DNA of 64,000 bases from Himantopus leucocephalus (Eukaryota > Chordata > Aves > Charadriiformes > Recurvirostridae). The DNA lies in assembly GCA_003993805.1 (NCBI GenBank), contig RSEF01000031.1:18734138-18798137 (forward strand), given 5' to 3'. Shown one piece after another: positions 22,301 through 36,135 of this stretch; position 1 is the first letter of the stretch; each line of letters begins with the position of its first letter. Below the pieces are notes generated by a model. That model had not been told where the DNA came from. It saw nothing but the letters and a program-made list of their open reading frames with translations, and did not search any database. Made by a program: the position numbers and the translations under genes.

Positions 22301-25300
22301 TGTTGTGACACCAATTTCAAACCTTCGCAATAACTCACCATGATAGAGGATAGAGCAGCCAGAGCTCACACCCTTCCCAGGGCCAGGAGGCTCACAAGCC
22401 TTGGAAAGCACCCGGCCACGTCCTCCCTGCCTCCAGCGGTTGCCGAAATAGTTCTGCTATCTGCATCAACCAGCTGGCAAAGGGCTTTGAAAAAGTCACT
22501 AGGGTAGCATTCGTTGTGATGAAAACACAGAGGCCAATTGTCCTTTGTGTCTGCAGGGTGTGAGCACCACCACCAAGGGCCACACCAAAAAAGCATGCAG
22601 CTGCACTGTTTGAGGTGGGGACAAGCGGCCGTGGCGATGGATGAATCCTGCACCTAAGACAGGCAAACATCAGGGGGAAAGGCTGGAGCTGGAAGTAGCT
22701 GCTGGATCTCGCAGCCTCCCTGCCCCTCCTGTTGCTCTCTTACATGCCTCTGGGACACTAGCACATGCTGGGAAATGTTGTATCTAAGGGATGAAGTAGG
22801 CAGCCTCCACCTTCACAAGAGAAAAAACAGACTGCAGCAAGCACTTTTGGGAAAGGTGGGAGAAAGAAGGCGAGAAGGAGTGGGAGACTCTGCAGTCTTT
22901 GGGCTTAATTTAAATAGTTAAAGGGCTGCTAGGGCTTGTCCTAAGTGTTGCCCTGCTCCATCAGCTTGGTCATCTCATAAATGAACTGGTTCACCTCCTT
23001 AAGGAACCTTCCACAAACTCAGAGCTGATATAAACTGTATCTGTCGTTTCCTGTATATTCTCAGTGCAAAGTAAGAATATATAAATCAAATTTTCATTAA
23101 GACTTTATTGATGTATTTCTAGTTCACTCACAGAGGAATATGCTATAGACAATCAAAGCAAAACCGATCCGCGCAGCATATCCAGATTAAAGACAGCAGT
23201 ACACAAGAACCAGGATGATATTGCTATGATATTAACACAGAGCTGATACCATATTGAAATGATGTCTTAGTGATGTCACCACCTTGCACCACTAAATAGA
23301 GTAAGAAAGTGGTTTTATTTGCATTTAAGCTAATAATGTCATCTTTGAAAAATAAGTGTGTTGTCAATTCTGCAGCAAATACTCTTTGGAGCAAATACTG
23401 GAAGCAAAGACCATGTCTCAGGAAATGAAGTATTAAGAATGGGTTACACCAAAGACACAGCCCAACTTCATGCCCTCAGTTGCTCCTCAAAAGGGAAGTA
23501 ACCTGGCAAGCTCCTGCACTTCAGCAAGTGGAGAGCACAAAATTAATTGAGGCACAAAATAAATGCTAAGGATGAATGAATGATATAACGCAGGTCCTAA
23601 CCCTGCTATTATTCCTGTCTACATTTTATTTTACATGCAAAGTGCTCAGGAACGGTCTGTAAGGCATGTTTCCTTTGGCTGCATTGAAGATAAACAAAGC
23701 CTGACACAATCCTCCACCCCAGGTTCATGGTACTCGCCATGCTAATGACTTCTCAGAAGCCTTTTCTGTTCCCCTTCAAATAGACTTTTAGAAAAAGCCA
23801 TTCCTTTGGCCTGGCTGTTGCTTGATTACAGATAGAAGCAAGCTTTTGTGCACCTCAGTCTCCAGTTCCTCTTTAAACATCCAGTAAAATTCTAAGAAGA
23901 AGGAAACCTCATTTGAAACTCTGCCTATCAGACCCTCAGATAAAAATAAATCATGTTCTTTTCAGTTTCTATATTCTCTGTACTGTTTCCCAAAGCCTAT
24001 ACTGACTCTCAGCAGTAAAGTGTCTCTCAATGTTACGCCACACATTTACCTTGAAAGTCTTTTAACCCCCTCATCCCTTCAAGTAAATAAAATTTCCATT
24101 TCAGGCTTATGTCTTTGCTCTGATAGATAGCATCCCTGGTTATTTGCCTTCTTTGCAGTCAATGCAAGCAAGTAGTTCATGCTGGCACGCTGACTGCACA
24201 GTCCTTACCAGATAAATTGCTCTTTTATGAAGGATATTTAACTGCTTAGAACTTTGTCCAGAAAAAGACATAGTAAACTCTAAGGGAATCTTATTCCTCA
24301 TATGTGATGCCAACATTATGTAACTATTAGGGAAGAAGTATACTGATATTTCACTTGATCTTATGGATTCCTGGCAACTTCTGACTCTGAAGCGTGACAA
24401 AAGGCTTCAAAGTATTCTCAGATGTAGGTATAAAATCACTATAATTGTACGTACAGCTTATTCTTCACAGGGGATATGAGGGAGCATATGGTGTCCTGTC
24501 CATGAAATCTTTTTTGCAAACATATAGTGTAATCTCTGGTGCAGGAACTAAGATTGCTTAACTGTCCTCTCTCCAAAGCGTCTTCCAGAAATGTCAGGAC
24601 GAAAGCAAGTGCTCTTCCCCTCATGCTGTCTGCAATTATTTCTTTACCCAAAAGCACACAAGAAAGGGGAACTTCAATACATTATTTATATGGGCTCTGC
24701 TGTTTAAGCACAGCCATCAAACCAAGACTCTTTACATTGCCCCTCTCTCCCCCTTTTTAAAGGGACCTGTCTAACAGTTTTTTCTGACAAGTTTGAAAAA
24801 CTATGAATTTTAAGTACAACTAAGCACATTGTTCACAGCAGGTTCTGAGGACAGGTATTGTCAGACAGTATTATCAGATAGAGCAGCCCTTCTGACATAT
24901 GCAAGCACAGAGCACTATGTAGCCTCAGCCAAAGGTAGCTGCTGCTAGCAGACAAGAGTCCTCATTTGTCCTTTGTTTCCACTCTTCATTCCTAGCAGTA
25001 ACTGAATTTTGAGTCAGTTACTCAATGCCTGTGAAAGAATAAATTGTTGAATATGTTCATATGTTGTAACTAAAATATCCTTGTAGTCTGATATCACCCA
25101 CATGTGGTCATAAAATGGGCTATGCTTCACATGCAGCAGGAATAGCATGACAAAAGAAAATCTCTATACAAAAAATCTTAAACCCAGTCTACCCAGACCA
25201 AAATATTATTTTTCAAGCAAGGATTTACATGAAATGCTTTAGAACCAGAACACAGAAACCCAGCCTCGGAGAACATTTTCCATTTTGAGGTTAAGATCAA

Positions 25301-28300
25301 AACTAGGGGAGGGGTTACAAGAATCATGGCCCTCTAGGAGAACAGACATATCTGTTACAGCTGTCCAGCTGACCGGCTTACAGATTGCTCTCTGGGAAAT
25401 AACATATCTCCCCACAAACAAGGAGAAAAATGTCGTCATTTTACTTGAGACATTTGATGAAGAAAGTTTTCATGCCATAAAGTCAGTGTAAATTGCCTTA
25501 ACATGGAAATAAATGGTGGCAGTGTGCTCTGTTTGGCAGCGTGTGTTGAGTGGTGTATTGCTGGGTACCAGCTATGGACACCTGCCCAGATCTGAAAGAT
25601 CTGGCTGCACTCATCTTGGGCTACCTAGGGGAAATGGAGCTAGGAATTCCCAGTTAAATATTTTTAATACGGAAAAAAAAATATCAGGTGAGGTGGGGTG
25701 TTTTTTGCAAAACTGACTTTTTTCCATGGAACTCCCCTATTTCTCAGAGCTGCATTTTTTTGCGGGGGGGATGGGGTGAGATTAATTCCAGAGAAAAATT
25801 CCCTGCTTTGCTAATAAATTATATTCAAGTAATGTGTGATCCCACCACAGATGTATCAGCTTTAGAAAAGAATGTGTGAGGATATCATGTTGCTCAGCTA
25901 TTTTAAGACTTCCAGTATTACAAAGACATCCTACTCATAAAAAAGCATGTGCAGACACAGCATCATTTTTGCAATGGAGCCCACGTATAAAGACAAAGCT
26001 CAACCAAAGAGCACAAATATAAAAACAACCTGCATCATCTCAAATAGATTCTACACAAAAGACCTGATCTTATTTGTACTAGTGTGAGTACACAGAAATC
26101 AGATGTCAGATGAGGAGATGCAGAACCAGACCGTAGATATCCTTGTCCCTCACAATATATTATGTTCTTGTGCTTAAATACTATATTCTTCTGGTAGGCA
26201 ATACGCAAACAGAGCTAATTTTACGTGGGAGTGGCTGCTATTATTTTCTCTGATATATAACAATCAGAACCTAACATAGCAGCTCAGCTGACAGGCAGAA
26301 CAGGTTTCAGTATGCTATTCCAGACCTTTCTGCCACAAAATTAGCTGTCTGTGAAATGAGGGAAAAACACAAAGAAACCGAGTTCTTCTGTCGTGCAATT
26401 TCAGCTGTCAATCCTGACATAAAACATGATCTCTGCATTCGCTTTTAGAACTTTTGCCAAAAGCCTGCAGATCTTATGGTCCTTCTGCAAGCTTGCAAGA
26501 ATCCACTTACTGAATGTTTTCTGCGGGATAGGGCTTCAAATTATACCCAGAAGGATAAACTTTAATGTGGGTGCCCATCCTTGCTGAAAACAGGTCACAC
26601 AGAGCAACACAGAGATGAGCAATGCATCAAGTTAGACTATGGTCTTAAGCAATCCCTGATTGCAGAATACTTCTAAGATTTGGTACAGCTTATTTTGCTA
26701 TATAGTGTTGCCCAAAGCTCCCAGTCACTTGAGCATAAAAGCCTTTATCCATAAAATGTGGTTTCAAAGCCTGTTCCCATGGACATGCTGGACTGAGACA
26801 AGGGAAGTGATGCATTCTGAGCAGTGCTAAGCTGCTGATTTCTCATCACAAAGATGGCCAAGTCCATGCACCTGTGCTTGGGTTTGGATTGGGGATATTC
26901 ACAACACAAACTGTGGCAGGTGCAGGCCAGCTCTTACCATGCTCCAAGCCTGAAAAAAGTAATGTAACCACGTTATCATCGCACCAAGCCCAAGGTAATA
27001 TAGCCTACCATTGCCTTTCATCTGGCTCAGCAGGTTTAATTACCTTGGCCTCAAGTGCTGTACTGACATGGTCTCTAGTAACCAGTGGAGACCAGTGTCC
27101 CACACTTCCCAGACCCTGCTTCTGCTGGTCCTCTTATGGCCTCACTTCACACCCACCCTCTGCATTTCCCAGCTAGGCAGGTGACACCAGCTCAGCGTTC
27201 ACCCTACAACACCTTGTGGCCTCTTCGCAATTTATTCTAGCTCTACTAGGCAGCTTACCAGGCTGCCTGGCAAAGCAGCCAGGGGAAGGCAGTTCCTGGG
27301 ATAATGTGGACACACAGCAAAAAGAGGGCATTGCTGGTGACTGTCTTCCGTCAGCTCTGAGGCATCAGACGAGCCTTTGCCTCCCCACTGACTCCCAGGC
27401 CCATGACCTGCCCCCACAGAGCTGGTGCAATGGAGAGAGGAAGGGGACACAGCCTCAGCATGCAGAGCATCCTCTGAAGCATGGCAGCAATGAACGCACA
27501 CATGAGGAAGATTTCTACTGGCAAGAGGGAAGGGAAAATTCCTCAAGACAGTGTCATCCCTGCTTAGTCTTCAACATAAGGCAGCAAGCAACAGGCTCAA
27601 GTCTCTTCCATTTCAGGACTTATTTCACTTGCCTGCATTGCAATTTGGTTAACAATCAATTGCAGGTTAACTTTTTATGTGGATTGGAGAAATAGGAATT
27701 CCAGCTCAGAACTTACATGAGCTTTGAATAGTCAAATATTTATTCATAGTATTTGAAATAAAGCCAAGGTAGTACACGTGTTCACAGAGCCTGCTGTCCA
27801 CAACACATTTCAGCCTTACTCAAGGGGAAGCTAAGATGCAATTGTGCTGTCCATGTTTTTTCCTTCCAGTTTCTAGATTTATAAAACAGAAGACCATTAA
27901 ACCACACTCAAGAATCTAGGCTGCTCATTTATAAAACACTAACCATAAAATGTCATTCAACATGCATCTGACTAAAGCTTAACTTTTCTAGCTGAAGTTT
28001 GCTTCCTGTAAAAATGAACAGTATTGTTTTTAAGGAATGAAATTTTCCATTCTCACCTTCTTCATTTATTCATTGGTATTTACTTTCCATGAAAAAAAGC
28101 ACGGAACATACAGGCAAATAAAAATTACTTGAAGATACTTTCAAAATGTAAATAAATCAATTCTCAGCCTTCTTTTGCTAAGTTAAGTAGACTGAGGTAT
28201 TTTAAGTTGTTCACTGGCAGGCTGTCCCTTCAGCCTTCCAATGGCTTTTGCAGCTGTTGTCATCACCATCTTCAAGTTTGGTCTGCATTTTAGGTGGACT

Positions 28301-28664
28301 CTGGACATGCATACTGTATTGCAACATTGTGCCCCTTCTCCCTTTCCTCCTCATCTTCTTTGCTCTTCTGATGACAGCAGCAGCCTCCCTTACCCCATGG
28401 CTGCAGTGGGAGGGCACTGTACAGGACAGACCAACCCCTACAGCCTTTTCAGACTCACTGCTTTGAATTCCCTATTCAGGGGACAGCCTTCATTGTCTGG
28501 GTAGGAACAGTGAAGTTTGTATTTGTATTGGCAAATCATGTGTAAATAGGCCTCCTATACTGAGACATCCTCATTCCTTCCTCCAGCTCATATGTCATCA
28601 TCATTGATTAAAACTCTGCCAATCTTTATAACATAAAATTACTGCTAATTACAGTATGAGAATA

Positions 28665-28985
28665 TTTGCATTTAGATCATTGATGAAAACACAGAATAGA
28701 GTTGGTGGGTAAATTGGCAATAATCCAGGCTTGGTAATAATCTAGGACATGGAACATGCTAGAAATACTTCCATTTGGTCAGGTTTCCTTTTTGGTCCAA
28801 CTTTTAATCCATGTAATATTTGCTTTACTGATGTCATAGTGTGCTGGTTTTACATTAGAATATTATGCAGTACTAATACTGTCATTGTATTTTTATGCAT
28901 TTTAATGAAACAGAGTCAAACTAGGTTCTCTTGACACAATTAATTTCTCCCAAAATCATGGTGAATTCCATTAAACATATTCCTT
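28665..28985 (-). mobile_element. ancient CR1 LINE fragment (RT palm region)
   Basis: Read on the minus strand, this resembles the reverse-transcriptase palm of the old amniote CR1 lineage. AGATCATTGATGAAAACACA (plus, near 28673) is the complement of the conserved F-NDL region. ACTTTTAATCCATGTAATAT (near 28800) corresponds to the W-KNWL segment. TTTTATGCATTTTAATGAAA (near 28891) corresponds to the DF-KAFD catalytic-Asp region. The reading frame is destroyed. A (CA)n tract sits just beyond the right edge. The boundaries are approximate. Confidence 0.55.
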
Positions 28986-29009
28986 ATCCTTTAATCTCTT
29001 TATCGTTGA

Positions 29010-29031
29010 ACACACACACACACACACACAC
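29010..29031 (+). repeat. (CA)n microsatellite
   Basis: An uninterrupted run of ten to eleven CA units; likely to vary in length between individuals. Confidence 0.95.
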
Positions 29032-32000
29032 CCATTTCCTTTTTCTTTCCTTGCAAGGGATGACAACGTAATAGACTTATAAGTTACACTGGACATTACA
29101 CTTGACTTTTCCAAATTTTAGTACTCCTTCAGACTTCCAGTATATACTAGCTCAACAATTACTGAGAGATGCGTGACTTCTTTGTACTATAAAGAACATT
29201 TTACACCAGTCAAGTAAAGACCAGTCAAGCCAGGATTTTCAAGATTCTTGGCCTGATTTATCCAGAATGGCTTATTTAGAACAAAGGAAAAAAATCATTT
29301 TCTAACACACATCCTTCAGACATCTTCACTTCCTGCCAATATATTGTAAGGCAGTTTTCTACCTCTTTATGACCTGAATATAATATTCTAATTCTTTCCA
29401 AACAGAACAAAAATGCCAAAACCACAAAACAAAAGAGAAAAGGAAAAATCATACATGAGTTTCGTATTTTCTTCATAGATGCTGACTCTTCAGCCATGTG
29501 TAAATTAAGCGAACTAATAAAGAAAAAACACACCATCTTGTCAACAAGTTACAATTCTCCTTTTATTGAAGTACAAAGCAACTCCACTGAGGTTAATCAA
29601 GCTGTGAAAACAAAAAATGAATGTAAACAAATTAACAAAAATTCATCCCTAGGTTTAGATTTGCCATGCATACCCCTTTTATTATTCTCTTTGTACAACC
29701 ATCCAAGAAAGAAAGGGGTTTTGTTTGCAGAAATACTTGTGCAAATCAAAGTTTGGACGTAGCACATAGTTCATCGGAAAAATGTCTTTCCCACATGGAA
29801 GTGGGAATAATTTCTCTACTAATGCTAGAAAATGAAACCTGCTAGCAAGTTAGGATGCAATTAGGATTTATCGTTGGCATCAGCATTGCCCGAAACCAAG
29901 TCTATCCAAGGGAAGAGAGTCTCTTTGAGGGTGACATTTAGACTCATTGTGTGTTCGTTGTGTTACCAGCCTCAAAAGCAGGTAAAACTATAACAAAGTT
30001 CAAGTTCAGTGGATCACATTAAGCGAGAATTTTACTACAGCTGTCTAGGTACATCACCTGCTACTAGAACCACATACATATAAATCCAAAATATATTAAG
30101 AGGTGCATGGCACAAACGGGAAAGAATTATAGAAGATTACATTAATCCATGTTGTAAGTGTGCTTATTATGTATAAGGAGTAAGACATACTACCTTTGAG
30201 ACCATAATCATTTGCAAGATTTCTGCAAAATCTTCAGTAAGAGCCCTGGAACCGACGCATTTCTGTGTGATACAATTCCTATACAAAACAGCTATCTAGT
30301 ACGATGCACAACACCAGAAAGATTTTTACACAGACGTGATCCAATAAGCCAGATAGGGATCTGAACACACCTTACACAGATGCAATTACTTCATGAGACA
30401 AGAGCAGATTCATTTTAAAACTCACCCTGCCTGTACTATCTTAGAAGACCAAACTTCATACAGGTCACTCCGCCACCAATCCCCAAGCAAAACAGTTTTG
30501 TGTGCTTTAACGCTCCCCTTCCCTGCAAGAGTGTGCGTGCAACCTCTGCGAGCTGTTGCTGTGCAGGCAAGGGCTGGTCTCCAGGGCAGCCTGTGCTTTG
30601 CCCTGCATGGGTCTGCCAAAGACAGGTCACACCTGAGCAGCCTTCTTTGTCATCCAGAAAACCCCAGCAGCACAGGCTGTGCAAGCCTCTGGCATCCAGA
30701 GCACAAATATAACATCCAAGCAGCTTCACTGGCACCAGTAATTCCACAGAGGCCTTTTACCCAGCTTAGGACTTCCATATCAACAGCTACAGCCGTAGAC
30801 ATGTGGAAGCCCCATATTGGCATCTCTGATCAGTATATAGACCATCACCTGTAATAGCAGCTCGAAACTATTGCAGCTGCATGGTGCAAGTTGCTGAATT
30901 GGTGCATACTCACTCTAGCCAATGCGAATTTGTTCCAAAACATCTGGAGGGATAACTTTGCCCCCAAAACACCTTTCCAGGTCAGGTATAACCTCTGTTC
31001 CCACACCAGCAAACAGCCAGCACAGACTGCATTGTGCACACTTGCTAACGCAACAGCAATGCAGTTGTGTGCTTACTCCTGTTTCAGATCCCATCTGGCT
31101 GCCAGGCACTCAGAAACACACAGGTTAGTATAAACAAATATTGAACTACTGGCACTCCCCAAGCTGCTGTAAAACCACAAGCTTCTTCCTTACTGCAGGT
31201 CCATGGCTTCTAGAACAAAAGTTCCACGTGATTCCTCATTCCTCTGCTGACATCAACAACAACATTTCCATGAGAGTCAACGCCAGCAAGGTTTTTTTTC
31301 CACTTAATGGCAGCCTTTGCACAGTCGAGTATAACATCTCAGTTTACACCATCATTTGAAAATATGGAAGAAGTGAAGTTTACTGCAGTTCTTCCAGGGG
31401 CTAGATTAATTCTACATTCGTTTTTGCTGAAAGGAAAAAGTGAATGGGAAAAAAAAATGGAGAGGTGCTTTAAAAAACAAGTGAAAAATTACTCTCGAGT
31501 AACTAATCTCATTCTCCCCCATGCAGTGGGAAAAAATAGGAAAAGAAAAAGAAACAAGGGCGTTATTTCCCCTTTCCTCATCCCCTACCGCTGACTTTCT
31601 ATACACACTTTCTCTTTCTTCTCTCTGCTAAAAGTATTTAAATATTTTCCTTCTTACTTTTTGGTCATTTTTGTTTAGTAGGGGAGAAGAAAAAAAGAAA
31701 CACAACAAAACCCATTCTCAGAATCCAAAACATTTTGCAAATTAAAACTCTTTTAGATAAGGCATTTTTCTTCTGAATTTCTAAAGGCACAAAGTAGTCT
31801 TTCAAACAAAATAGAAAACAGCTTTTTTTTAAATTCACTCAACTAGGCTTATTCCTTCAACAACTCAGAAAAAAAAAGGCTATGTGAATTACAGAAAGAG
31901 GTTTTGATCTCAGCCTCGTTTAAACAAATAGGACTTTGGAGAAAAATTCTTCTAAGTTAGAATTACCACAGGCAATCAACTATAAAAAACAGTATCTAGA

Positions 32001-32075
32001 TTATATAGGTAACAAATATTCTACCAGCGACTTGCATTGGACAAGACTTAAGTGCTGAAAAAAAGCCCTTCCATT
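29032..32075. other. non-coding, nothing recognised
   Basis: AT-rich single-copy DNA. The 153-codon open frame at 30393-30854 is overlapped by open frames on the other strand, a sign of local stop-poor composition more than of a gene. No repeat family recognised. Confidence 0.5.
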
Positions 32076-32620
32076 AATCATAGAATCATAGAACAAGGGA
32101 CCTTAAAGATCATCTAGTTCCAACCCCCCTGCCATGGGCAGGGACACCTCCCACTAGACCAGGTTGCTCAAAGCCCCGTCCAACTTGGCCTTGAACACCT
32201 CCAGGGATGGGTCCTCCACAACTTTCCTGGGAAACCTGTTCCAGTGTCTCGCCACCCTCATAGTGAAAAATTTCTTCCTAATATCTAATCTAAATCTACC
32301 CTATATCAATATACAACCATTACCCCTCGTACTATCACCGCACTCCCTGATAAAGAGTCCCTCCCCATCTTTCTGTAGGCCCCTTCAGGTACTGGAAGGC
32401 TGCTATAAGGTCTCCCCGGAGTCTTCTCTTCTCCAGGCTGAACAACCCCAACTCTCTCAGCGTTTCCTCATCGGACAGGGGCTAGAGCCCTCTGATCATT
32501 TTCGTGGCCCTCCTCTGGACCCAGTCCAACAGGTCTATGTCTGTCTTATGCTGGGAGACCCAGAGCTGGATGCAGTACTCCAGGTGGGGTCTCACCAGAG
32601 TGGAGTAGAGCAGGAAGAAT
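32076..32620 (-). mobile_element. CR1 LINE, 5'-truncated copy
   Basis: A 545-bp copy of the CR1 3' end in minus orientation. The tail AATCATAGAATCATAGAA lies at 32076 on the plus strand, followed by complements of the standard 3' UTR (GACCTTAAAGATCATCTAG, CCAACCCCCCTGCCATGGGC). Complements of the last RT segment follow: TTCCAGGCTGAAC-type near 32430, CCTCCTCTGGACCCAGTCCA near 32511, and CTGGATGCAGTACTCCAGGT near 32566. Similarity stops near 32620. It is shorter than the 2985-3865 copy, and its 3' UTR type differs (it carries the GGGCAGGGACACCT block), so it belongs to another subfamily. Confidence 0.95.
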
Positions 32621-35600
32621 CTATTTCAATAGAAAAAATAATCTGAAGTTACTCTTGTATGGATTAGAGATGTCTGGGACATCTCATGCCTGGTGGCCCT
32701 TCCTACCGACATCACAGCGGTCACAAAAGCCCACTGCTCTGCCATCCACTACCAAACTGCTCAGGCGGAGTACATGGTAGCTTCAGTCAACTGCAGAGAT
32801 TTCACTGTCTTTATAACCAGGGTATATTTTCCCTGCAGACAGCTTCACCACTGATTCTCTGGCAAATTGTTTTTCCAGCTGTAGTGATATTGTGCCAATA
32901 ATTTCAATTAGAAATTCTGAGAAATTCTCCTCTTCTCTCCCTTGTCCTCCACTTCCTCATAAACCACCTATGAGAAATCTTGTTTGCTCAGGGACTCACA
33001 GAGAGAATAGTAGGGAGTGACTGAAGAATTTAGTCATCTATGTTTTTATTTGAAGAGAAAAGAAGTTGATAGTGGGCCTAATCAAGGACGGAGACAAGGC
33101 ATAGTTGCTAGGATGGATGGAGTTTGTTTTCAAAAGACTACATAAGAATTAGGCAGCCAAAATCCAAAAGCAAGGCATGGTCATTATGCCATTACAAACC
33201 ATGCATATATATCCAATTTTATTCTTTAATAAAAGAAAAGTGAAATTGATGACAACGGGTACCAGATATTCTTAGAATGAGCTGTGAAGAACAACGTAGA
33301 GCAGGTTGCTGCCAACACCAGCAACGCTACGAATGTGAAGTGTCCTCATGATGTAACGGCAGCCAATTCTTGATACTCCTTACTATCTAAGTTTTGAAAA
33401 CAGTTTGACAAAAGGTCATATACTTTAAAAAAATAAATTGATTCTTCAAGAAACTCTACAAATGCGTCTGCCAAAGTTAAGGTTATCCTGTGTGTTTTAC
33501 AGTTTTCTGTAATACTTGTAACCATGGTAAATGATACCAGAAAAAAGAAATTACTAATAATGATGATTTAAATCAATGTGTCTCAGCAGAAAATTACAGC
33601 GTGCCATGACACTCAAGGACAGAACCTATCTGCCAAAAGTTAACAGGGTTCACAATTCTTTACCCAGAGTGTTAAAAAGTGAGTTTTCCTTTTCCTTGAA
33701 AACTGACATTGCATCCTTCTTCCAAGAAAATAAGAGACAAGTGTTTACTTCTCGATGCAGAACGCAAAACTCAGTTTTGGCATTATCACCTCATCATCTG
33801 GTCCACACAGTTTCTGTCTAAAGTTTACACACACAACAGTCCCTGGAGCACTTTCCACATCAGATCTAATGAGTTTCAGCCCTCCCAGCTATGGTTTTGG
33901 TAGGGTCTGAGGGACAACCAGGGCAATACTGCCCTTCTCTCTACCCACACCACCTCCAAAGTTACCATATTTCTGTGTATCTGCTCTTTATCTGCCTACT
34001 GGTACAAACAGCCACTCCTCTTCAGAGATATTTTTTTGCCAAAGTTGTAAGATTCATTACAGGCTAAAAATACATGTCCATGGACATGGTGCACACAGAG
34101 GAGCTTTCATCTTAAACAGCCCAGAGAGGTCCTCATGGTGCCATTCAGTGCCTTAAGGACAGTTTCAAAAATTCAGTAATTGCTCCGTGGAAACATTTCT
34201 GACACACATCTCATTTTTAGCTATGCTGAGAAAAAAAAAAAAAAGTCCTTATGCTTTTAGGAACGAGATTTATATATTTTGACTACCCAGGAATCACCTC
34301 AATGAGCATTCATCCAGAGAGCCAAAAAGATGATCCAGCCACAAAGATTGCTTAAAGAAGGAAAGCACTAGCTAGGAGACATATAGCATCAGAGGTTTTC
34401 ACATCAGTAATGGCACATTGATCCTGGAAATACAACAGCTCCACATTTGTGCAAATACTTGCTGTTCTTTGTCCAAGATCATTTCAATTCTGTCTTCTAC
34501 ATCCCACCACCAGAGCTGGTAAAATCAAAGTGTGCGCAGTGTCAAAGATTATGGAGAGCCCTTCCTGCAAAGGCGGAAGAGGAAAGGAGCTTGAAATGAC
34601 CCTCAGCTGCCAGTGGCCTCCGTTCAAGGGAGCTAAGCTTTGCCTTAGCACATCAACACTTGACCACATGAGTTGGGCAAAGCTCCAGGCAGGTCTGTGC
34701 CACCGGAAGAACCAGGGCATTTGCTCTGTGACTCTTGGTATCACCGTGCCAGCAGCATCTTTCCCACATTACAGGGAATCTGGTGATATTTGTCAGTGAT
34801 TCCAGGCCTCAAACCCGGGAAATGGCAAACTGTGCCTGTGTTGATGGAGCTGTACCTCTTCCAGTTACATGTACAGCCTTAGTGCTAGCAGCACTAGCAG
34901 GCTGTATTTTAATAAAGTCAAATTATGCTAATTTTCTTTAATAATGATTAAGATGGGTAAATCAAGACATCTTTGATTGACAAGGAGGAAGCCAAGCCAC
35001 TTTTATGTTTAAACATAATTAGGTTAAAATGTTCATTAGCTGGGTTTGAAAAAAAAAAAAAGCAGGAGCTTGGTACTTTATATTTGTCTGTATGTGTTTG
35101 GGTTCCTGTGAGCACTATTGAAAGCTAATGAGCCTCTGAAGGAGGAGTTTGTGCTCACTTCCATACCAGTTGATGTCAGGAGCTACACCAAGGAACAAGT
35201 TCAAAACAAATAAAACTGTGACAGGCACCCACAGAGCATGCCAGGATGAAAGCCATGAAATCACTGACATATTGGCCACATTAAATCAGTAATCAAATTA
35301 AGTCATATGCAGGGCCATTGGCTTCACTGTAGCTTTTTCTTTCTGTTGTGACTTTCTTTGCCACTGTTAGAGCAGCAACAGAGACATTGGCCTCCTTCAA
35401 GATGCTGATGGGCTTGGAGAGATGACAATAAGCCACAAATCAGTGGGAGGCAAGGATGTATGGACGGATGCCTAAATAGACACAGGTTGTACCACCCAGC
35501 CAGCTCTTGTTCTGCAGCATCATGAGAATTCAAAAAGTAATTCTGATTAAATAAGTTTAAAACCAGAAAGACAGCAGATAAAGCTGGAAGAATCTGGCAG

Positions 35601-35754
35601 ATTTTCTACTCCAGCAAACACACTCTTATCAAAGTTGCAGGGTCTAGGGCTTGTTGAAGTGACAGGCAGCTGCTGATGTGATGTTACAGGGGTTGCTACA
35701 ACAGGATAGGCATTACAGCACGAAAGGTGCTGCAGAAGCTCCTAGAGGGAGATG

Positions 35755-35786
35755 TAAATGTAGAAACTGGTAAATGTAGAAACTGG
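35755..35786 (+). repeat. 16-bp tandem repeat, two copies
   Basis: TAAATGTAGAAACTGG is repeated exactly, head to tail. Confidence 0.9.
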
Positions 35787-36100
35787 AAAGGAACACGTTC
35801 TAATCTCACCATAATTAAGAGAAAAAAAAGTTAAGCAAAGAATCAAGAGACTATTTCTGTTAAAAGATGGTTTTTCTGAAATGTCCTGTCAGTCTGCATC
35901 TTTTAAATTGGAGGTACAGTTTGTGATTAGAGGGAAAGTTAGCACTGCCATTCATGCCAGAAGGCAAGTTTGTCTTCACTGGAAGCTGAAGTCAATCACT
36001 CACAAACATTTGCCATACCTTCTAACTTAGGTTCAGTCTGCCCTTGACTGATACAGCAGGTGGAGATGATATAGCAATGAGTCCCAATAAGGTTAATGTA

Positions 36101-36135
36101 AAAAAAAACCAAACCAAAACAAAACAAAACAAAAC
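36101..36135 (+). repeat. A-rich (AAAAC)n microsatellite
   Basis: A poly-A start followed by AAACC and four to five AAAAC units. Confidence 0.9.

Larger units (their letters stand above)
16684..28664. other. long non-coding single-copy stretch
   Basis: About 12 kb without a supported gene. It holds a poly-A tract with an N, a GA-rich microsatellite and an imperfect duplication, listed separately. The longest open frames (17579-18049, 19620-20084, 27216-27695) have composition-driven translations with no domain I know. A splice-flanked block at 24209-24323 (minus) is treated in the findings. The remainder shows nothing further. Confidence 0.5.

Noticed and set aside
27216..27695. 159-codon plus-strand open frame with a hydrophobic start
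   Set aside because: It does not start with ATG, has an open frame on the opposite strand over the same bases, and shows no recognisable motif after the first 20 residues.
30393..30854. 153-codon open frame
   Set aside because: Three other open frames overlap it on both strands; composition effect.
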